From Paractinoplanes ferrugineus (lineage in GTDB: Bacteria; Actinomycetota; Actinomycetes; Mycobacteriales; Micromonosporaceae), in the NCBI RefSeq assembly GCF_016862195.1, contig NZ_BOMM01000028.1, positions 124,001 to 188,000 on the forward strand: a stretch of DNA of 64,000 nucleotides. Reading direction: 5' to 3'. Below the pieces are notes generated by a model. It was not told the origin of the DNA. It searched no databases and worked only from the letters and a program-made list of their open reading frames with translations. This document shows, piece after piece, positions 59,538 to 64,000 of the stretch (within the stretch, counting starts at the first letter, position 1; each line of letters starts with the position of its first letter). The position numbers and the translations under genes were made by a program.

Positions 59538-60574
59538 TGCCGGCGTCTATGATCCCGAACGTGCGTAAGCGGCCCACCATCCGTGATGTGGCACGCGAGG
59601 CCGGGGTCTCCTACGCGACCGTCTCCCGCGTGCTGAACGGCCGGGAGTGGGTCAGCCCCGAGGCCGTGCGCTCGGTGCGCGAGGCGATCGCCCGCACCGG
59701 CTACACCGCCAACCCGCACGCCCGGTCCCTCGCGACCGGCAAATCGGGGTCGATCGCGTTCCTGCTCACCGAACCGCAGCACCTGCTCTTCGAGGACCCG
59801 AACTTCTCGGTCCTGCTCCGCGGGGTGGCGCAGGCGCTGAGCGACCGCGAGCTGACCCTGATCCTGATGATCGCGTCCACCCCGGAGGAGCGCACCCGCA
59901 CCATCGCGTACCTGTCCGGCGGCCACGTCGACGGCGTTCTGCTCGTCTCCCCGCACTCCGGCGACCCGCTGCTGTCGCACCTGGTGCGGGCCGAGGTGCC
60001 GATCGTGGCGTGCGGCCGGGTGCTCGGCTACGAGCAGCAGATCAGCTCGGTGATGGCCGACGACCGGTCGGGCGGGCGCTCCGCGGTCGAGCATCTGGTG
60101 TCACGGGGCTGCCGGCGGATCGCCACCATCGCCGGGCCGCAGGACATGGTCGGCGGGGTCGACCGGCTCCAGGGCTACCGCGACGCGCTGCTGTCGCACG
60201 GCATCCCGGTCGAGCCGGCGCTCGTCGTGAGCGGCGACTGGGGCCGGGCCAGCGGGGCGGCCGCCATGCGCCGGCTGCTCGAGCAGGCTCCGGACCTGGA
60301 CGCGGTCTTCGCCGCCTCGGACGCGATGGCCGCCGGGGCGCTGCCGGTGCTGCGCGAGGCCGGCCGCGCGGTGCCCGGCGACGTACAGGTCGTCGGCTTC
60401 GACGACTCCGGGCTCGCGGCGACGCTCGACCCGCCGCTGACGACCGTGCGGCATCCGCTCGACCGGATCAGCGAGGAGATGGTCCGGCTCCTCAGCGACG
60501 TCGTCAACGGGCGTACCCCGCTCTCGATCACCGTGCCCACCTCCCTGGTCGTCCGGGCCTCCGCACCCGCCTGA
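59537..60574 (+). CDS. LacI-family transcriptional repressor
   Basis: A 345-residue repressor. The HTH (RPTIRDVAREAGVSYATVSRVLNG) and hinge helix (NPHARSLATGKSGSIAFLL, containing the LATGKS variant of the usual LA hinge) lie in residues 1-75. The periplasmic-binding-like sensor domain (about 75-340) contains GGRSAVEHLVSRGCRRIATIAG and VQVVGFDDSGLAATLDPPLTTV. It probably senses a galactose-containing oligosaccharide and binds the two 16-bp operators at 56132 and 56222, so it controls its own operon and the divergent GH35 gene. Confidence 0.93.
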   Translation: MPASMIPNVRKRPTIRDVAREAGVSYATVSRVLNGREWVSPEAVRSVREAIARTGYTANPHARSLATGKSGSIAFLLTEPQHLLFEDPNFSVLLRGVAQALSDRELTLILMIASTPEERTRTIAYLSGGHVDGVLLVSPHSGDPLLSHLVRAEVPIVACGRVLGYEQQISSVMADDRSGGRSAVEHLVSRGCRRIATIAGPQDMVGGVDRLQGYRDALLSHGIPVEPALVVSGDWGRASGAAAMRRLLEQAPDLDAVFAASDAMAAGALPVLREAGRAVPGDVQVVGFDDSGLAATLDPPLTTVRHPLDRISEEMVRLLSDVVNGRTPLSITVPTSLVVRASAPA

Positions 60575-60581
60575 CCACCCA

Positions 60582-60635
60582 GATCCCCGGATGTCCGGTG
60601 GCCGCGCCACCGTCCGGCCGCCGGACCTCCGGATC
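60582..60635 (+). terminator. Compound hairpin after the LacI gene
   Basis: Outer arms GATCC (60582-60586) and GGATC (60631-60635), inner hairpin GGTGGC (60597-60602) with GCCACC (60606-60611), and CCGG-rich pairing between. It starts 7 bp after the stop at 60574 and separates the importer operon from the galactanase gene. No copy of the LacI operator was seen here, so the GH53 gene may have separate control. Confidence 0.65.
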
Positions 60636-60676
60636 GTGAGGCAACACCCCTGTCCCAGTTCCGGTGAAGGAGTGTC

Positions 60677-61789
60677 ATGAAACGGTCCCTCCGAGCAGTA
60701 ATCGCGACAGCAGTCCTCGCTGTCGCGGCCCCGCTCGCACTCACCGCGGTCCCCGCCCACGCCGCCAACACGCTCAGCTACCTCGGCGCCGACGTGTCCA
60801 CCCTGCAGCGCAGCCTCGACCTCGGGGCGAAGTACTACAACAAGTCGGGCACGGCCGCCGACCCCTACGACATCCTCAGGTCGGCGGGCGTCAACTACAC
60901 CCGGCTGCGCATCTGGAACAACCCCGCCAGCGGCTACAACAACAAGGCCAAGGTCCTGCAGCAGGCACGGGCGATCAAGGCCAAGGGGCTGCGCCTGCTG
61001 ATCGACTTCCACTACTCCGACACCTGGGCCGACCCGGGCAAGCAGTATCCGCCGGCGGCCTGGTCGACGCACTCCCTGGCACAGATGCAGACCGACGTCT
61101 ACAACTACACCTACGACGTGTGCACCTCGCTCAAGGCGCAGGGCACCACGCCGGACAGCGTGCAGATCGGCAACGAGATCAACGTCGGCATGCTGTGGCC
61201 CACCGGCAAGGTCACGAACAACAACTTCGCGCCCCTCGCCGCGCTGCTCAAGCAGGGTTACAACGCCACCAAGGCGTGCAACGCGGGGACCCAGGTGTGG
61301 ATCCACACGGCCGACGCGGACAGTGACGCGAACGCCCGCTGGTTCTACGACGGCATCCGGGCCCAGGGCGTGCCCTGGGACGTGACGGCGCTGTCCTACT
61401 ACTGCATGTGGCACGGCACGCTGGCGAACCTCTACAACGTCATCGCCGACGTCAAGTCCCGCTACGGCAAGCCGGTGGTGATCGCCGAGACGGCGTACAT
61501 GTTCACCAAGGCCGACGCCGACGGCACGGCCAACTCGATCCCCGGCACCACCACCTGCGACGGCCAACCGGCGACCTGGACCGGGCAGGCGACCCAGTTC
61601 ACCTACGTGCAGAACACCGCCCGCAACGCCGGCGCGGTGGGCGTCTTCTACTGGGAACCGACCTGGTACGCGATCCCGGGCAACGGCTGGGACCCGGCCA
61701 ACATCAACGGAAGCGGCGACGGCTGGGACAACATGGCGGCCTTCGACTGGACCGGCCACGTGAACCCCAACATCGTCTGGACTCCCTGA
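60677..61789 (+). CDS. Secreted GH53 arabinogalactan endo-beta-1,4-galactanase
   Basis: A 370-residue enzyme. A signal peptide covers about residues 1-29 (MKRSLRAVIATAVLAVAAPLA, ending VPAHA). The GH53 barrel follows: LGADVSTLQRSLDLGAKYYN, NYTRLRIWNNPASGY, LLIDFHYSDTWADPGKQ, the acid/base Glu in VQIGNEINVGMLWP and the nucleophile Glu in PVVIAETAYMF. It cuts beta-1,4-galactan side chains of pectin outside the cell, producing oligosaccharides for the adjacent importer and cytoplasmic GH35 enzyme. A GAAGGAG site precedes the ATG. It ends at a strong terminator hairpin. Complete and probably active. Confidence 0.94.
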   Translation: MKRSLRAVIATAVLAVAAPLALTAVPAHAANTLSYLGADVSTLQRSLDLGAKYYNKSGTAADPYDILRSAGVNYTRLRIWNNPASGYNNKAKVLQQARAIKAKGLRLLIDFHYSDTWADPGKQYPPAAWSTHSLAQMQTDVYNYTYDVCTSLKAQGTTPDSVQIGNEINVGMLWPTGKVTNNNFAPLAALLKQGYNATKACNAGTQVWIHTADADSDANARWFYDGIRAQGVPWDVTALSYYCMWHGTLANLYNVIADVKSRYGKPVVIAETAYMFTKADADGTANSIPGTTTCDGQPATWTGQATQFTYVQNTARNAGAVGVFYWEPTWYAIPGNGWDPANINGSGDGWDNMAAFDWTGHVNPNIVWTP

Positions 61790-61799
61790 CCGCGGCGCC

Positions 61800-61833
61800 G
61801 CGGGGTGCTCGCCGCGACCGGCGAGCACCCCGC
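61800..61833 (+). terminator. 14-bp perfect hairpin after the galactanase gene
   Basis: GCGGGGTGCTCGCC (61800-61813) with GGCGAGCACCCCGC (61820-61833), loop GCGACC, 10 bp after the stop at 61789. Confidence 0.8.
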
Positions 61834-61943
61834 AATGCCCAGCTCGGCGTGATGTTTCTCGCCGGTCGGGCGAACGTGCCGAGGGTCACGGCATAATCAC
61901 CCGGATCGGGGCACTCTACTGAGCGCACGAGATGGGAGCGAAA

Positions 61944-63296
61944 ATGCATCGTGTAGTCGTCATCGGCGCGGGTTTCGGTGGTCTTTTCGCGATCAAGGCA
62001 CTGCGTGACGCCCCGGTCGAGATCACCCTCATCAACGGTACGTCCTACCACCTCTTCCAGCCGCTGCTCTACCAGGTGGCGACCGGGATCCTCTCCGAGG
62101 GCGAGATCGCACCGCCGATCCGCGAGGTGCTCAAGAAGCAGAAGAACGTCGACGTACGCCTCGGCTGGGCCCGCGAGATCGACGCCTCGGCCCGCGTCGT
62201 CAAGGTGTCCGGGCCCGGCATCGACTACGAGGTCGCGTACGACACCCTGATCGTCGCCGCCGGCGCCGCCCAGTCCTACTTCGGCAACGACGGCTTCGCC
62301 GACAACGCGCCCGGCATGAAGAGCATCGACGACGCCCTCGAACTGCGCGCCCGCATCTTCGGCGCGTTCGAGATCGCCGACCTGCAGACCGATCCGCAGG
62401 AGATCGAGCGCTGGCTCACCTTCGTGGTCGTCGGCGCCGGCCCCACCGGCGTCGAGATGGCCGGCCAGATCGCCGAGCTCGCCCACCGCACCCTGCCCGG
62501 TCAGTACAAGCACATCGACCCGCGCGAGGCCCGCATCATCCTGGTCGACGCCCTGCCCGCGGTGCTCAACACGTTCGGCGACCACCTGTCCACCCGCGCC
62601 CTGCGCCAGCTGCACCTGCTCGGCGTCGAGGTGGAACTGAACACCAAGGTCGTCGACGTCGACACCACCGGCATCGAGGTCGACAGCGAACGGGGCCACC
62701 AGCGGATCGGCTCGATGACCAAGGTCTGGGCGGCCGGCGTCGCCGCTCCCCCGCTGGCCCGCAAGATCGCCGAGGTGACCGGCGCCCGGACCGACCGCGC
62801 CGGCCGCCTGTTCGTCGAGAAGGACCTGACCGTCCCCGGCCACCCCGAGATCTTCGTGCTCGGCGACATGATGAACCTGAACGACGAGCACGGCGACCAG
62901 CTCCCCGGCGTCGCCCAGGTGGCCATCCAGGGCGGCCGCTACGCCGCGTCGACCATCAAGAACCGGCTGGCCGGCAAGCCCGCCCCCAAGCCCTTCAAGT
63001 ACTTCGACAAGGGCAGCCTCGCCACCATCTCCCGCTTCTCCGCCGTGGCCAGCATCGGCCGGATCCGGCTGGACGGCTTTCCCGCCTGGGTCATCTGGGT
63101 CGCGGTCCACCTGCTCTACCTGGTCGGCTTCAAGAACCGCGTCACCGCGGTCATGCACTGGGCCGTGAGCTTCGTCGGCCGCGGCCGCTCCGAACGGGTG
63201 TCGACGATCCAGCAGGCCTTCGCCCGCCGGGCCATCCACGAGTACGGCGACCCGTTCGAACGAGCCCGCATCGAAGCCGCCGTCCAGAAGGACTGA
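61944..63296 (+). CDS. ndh: Type II NADH dehydrogenase
   Basis: A 450-residue flavoprotein that oxidises NADH and reduces menaquinone without pumping protons. The FAD-binding fold VVVIGAGFGGLFAIKALRD is at the N-terminus and the second Rossmann fold, for NADH, is FVVVGAGPTGVEMAGQIAE. The quinone-site-type motif GVAQVAIQGGRYAA, the FAD-contacting FVLGDMMNL and a C-terminal amphipathic membrane-associated region (WVIWVAVHLLYLVGFKNR) complete the family. I chose the ATG at 61944 because GGAG at 61934-61937 fits it; an ATG at 61932 would start four residues earlier. It is a single-gene unit. Confidence 0.92.
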   Translation: MHRVVVIGAGFGGLFAIKALRDAPVEITLINGTSYHLFQPLLYQVATGILSEGEIAPPIREVLKKQKNVDVRLGWAREIDASARVVKVSGPGIDYEVAYDTLIVAAGAAQSYFGNDGFADNAPGMKSIDDALELRARIFGAFEIADLQTDPQEIERWLTFVVVGAGPTGVEMAGQIAELAHRTLPGQYKHIDPREARIILVDALPAVLNTFGDHLSTRALRQLHLLGVEVELNTKVVDVDTTGIEVDSERGHQRIGSMTKVWAAGVAAPPLARKIAEVTGARTDRAGRLFVEKDLTVPGHPEIFVLGDMMNLNDEHGDQLPGVAQVAIQGGRYAASTIKNRLAGKPAPKPFKYFDKGSLATISRFSAVASIGRIRLDGFPAWVIWVAVHLLYLVGFKNRVTAVMHWAVSFVGRGRSERVSTIQQAFARRAIHEYGDPFERARIEAAVQKD

Positions 63297-63320
63297 CCCG
63301 GCACCCCGGCAGCCCCACCC

Positions 63321-64000
63321 CTAGCCTCCGACCGTGAGGTGCAGCATCATGCCCGCGTCGGCGTGGGGCAGGTTGTGGCAGTGGTTGGCCCACACGCCCG
63401 GGTTGTCGGCGCGGAAGGTCACCTCCCACACCTCACCCGGGCGGACGTCGAACGAGTCCAGCCACAGTGGACTGCCGGTCGCCCGGACTCCGTTGCGGGA
63501 CAGGACGAGCACGTGGAAACCGTGCAGGTGCCAGGGGTGGACGACCAGGGCACGGTTCACGACGGTGAACTCGACGGTCTCCCCCCGGCGGACGGTCTGG
63601 TTCGGGATGTGCGGGTAGGCGGCCCCGCCGACCGTGTGGGCGTAACGCGGGACGAGGCGGCGCAGGTCGATGCCGCGGTCCAGGACGAGGGTGAATTCGC
63701 GGTCGGCGCGCGGCCAGGGCGCGGGTGCGGCCGAGCCGTAGGTGAGCGGGTCCAGCACCGGCCAGGTCCGGGTCGAAGCGGCGGCGATCGGCGCGGCCGA
63801 GGCGGCGGTGGCGGTGGCGGTGGCGGCGACCGTGGAATAGGTGGCCTTGCCGTCGACGAACAGGGTGATCGGGGTGGCGGGCGCGGTCAGGGTCAGGTCG
63901 TAGCGGCCGCCGGCCGGGATGGCCACGGCGGTGTCGGTCAGGTCGGTGGGTCCGCGCAGGTCCACGCCGTCGATGGCGGCGACGCGGAAGGGTGCGCCGG
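63321..64000 (-). CDS. Multicopper oxidase, C-terminal part (cut by window edge)
   Basis: About 226 residues of a multicopper oxidase; the gene continues beyond base 64000. Visible copper ligands are HPWHLHGFHVL (T1 and T3 centres) and HCHNLPHADAGMM (T3 His, T1 Cys-flanking His, axial Met), so the oxidase is probably active. A Thr/Ala/Ser-rich stretch (about 45-70 of the visible part) interrupts the domain-2/domain-3 junction. Members oxidise phenols or metal ions outside the cell; the substrate here is unknown. It is convergent to ndh, 24 bp apart. Confidence 0.9.
   Translation of the reverse strand, partial: GAPFRVAAIDGVDLRGPTDLTDTAVAIPAGGRYDLTLTAPATPITLFVDGKATYSTVAATATATAASAAPIAAASTRTWPVLDPLTYGSAAPAPWPRADREFTLVLDRGIDLRRLVPRYAHTVGGAAYPHIPNQTVRRGETVEFTVVNRALVVHPWHLHGFHVLVLSRNGVRATGSPLWLDSFDVRPGEVWEVTFRADNPGVWANHCHNLPHADAGMMLHLTVGG

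Overview
The window is very GC-rich, with strong third-position GC, GTG starts, ATGA/GTGA overlaps and almost no A/T-rich intergenic DNA. The gene content (mycothiol-dependent enzyme family, SpoIIM/RDD/DUF58/MoxR cluster, DevR-type Acg proteins, ECF factor with a SnoaL-like tail) points to a filamentous actinomycete. My best guess is the Micromonosporaceae (Actinoplanes-like); this is inferred from protein style, not from a search.

Layout. 1-6.3 kb: a selenium and formate island. It holds a selenocysteine formate dehydrogenase catalytic subunit (in-frame UGA at 515-517 followed by a bacterial SECIS hairpin), its four-cluster Fe-S subunit and an NrfD-type membrane anchor, then the convergent selenide water dikinase gene selD and a tRNA-Sec with anticodon UCA. 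6.5-15.3 kb: an XRE/MmyB-like regulator, a small zinc-ribbon protein, a two-component system, asparagine synthetase, an SsuD-like flavin monooxygenase, a VOC protein and a methyltransferase. 15.4-22.1 kb: a membrane GGDEF-EAL protein and a probable conflict-type locus (2H phosphoesterase, a 1,051-residue CHAT protease carrying a degenerate Mrr-like nuclease domain, and a trypco2-like partner). 22.1-23.2 kb: a decayed ABC-2 exporter operon with a large internal deletion and a frameshift. 23.3-34.8 kb: an acid phosphatase, a membrane protein with a receptor-like domain, a RibD/DHFR-like protein divergent from an ECF sigma factor, a three-domain fusion of class A penicillin-binding protein and NodB polysaccharide deacetylase, a mycothiol-dependent enzyme family member and a large secreted beta-sandwich protein. 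34.9-38 kb: an ankyrin protein, 1.1 kb of low-complexity DNA with tandem repeats, and a frameshifted VanW-family gene.

38-50 kb: a zinc alcohol dehydrogenase, then RDD and SpoIIM genes facing the DUF58-MoxR-DUF4350-DUF4129-membrane protein operon, which has 4-bp overlaps throughout. These are followed by SEC-C, patatin and substrate-binding/VWA proteins. 50-53.7 kb: two divergent Acg-family oxidoreductases sharing a possible DevR box, and two convergent nucleotidyltransferase-fold genes. 53.8-61.8 kb: a coherent galactan-use locus. It has a secreted GH53 endo-galactanase, a carbohydrate ABC importer, a cytoplasmic GH35 beta-galactosidase and a LacI-type repressor, with two identical 16-bp operators in the divergent control region. 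61.9-64 kb: a type II NADH dehydrogenase and the C-terminal part of a multicopper oxidase that runs off the window.

How the parts work together: formate oxidation by the selenoenzyme would feed electrons through NrfD toward the quinone pool, as the type II NADH dehydrogenase also does. selD and tRNA-Sec supply selenocysteine for the dehydrogenase; selA and selB are not in view. Several genes are broken (ABC exporter, VanW, a small membrane protein), so either this segment is decaying or the assembly carries small indels there.
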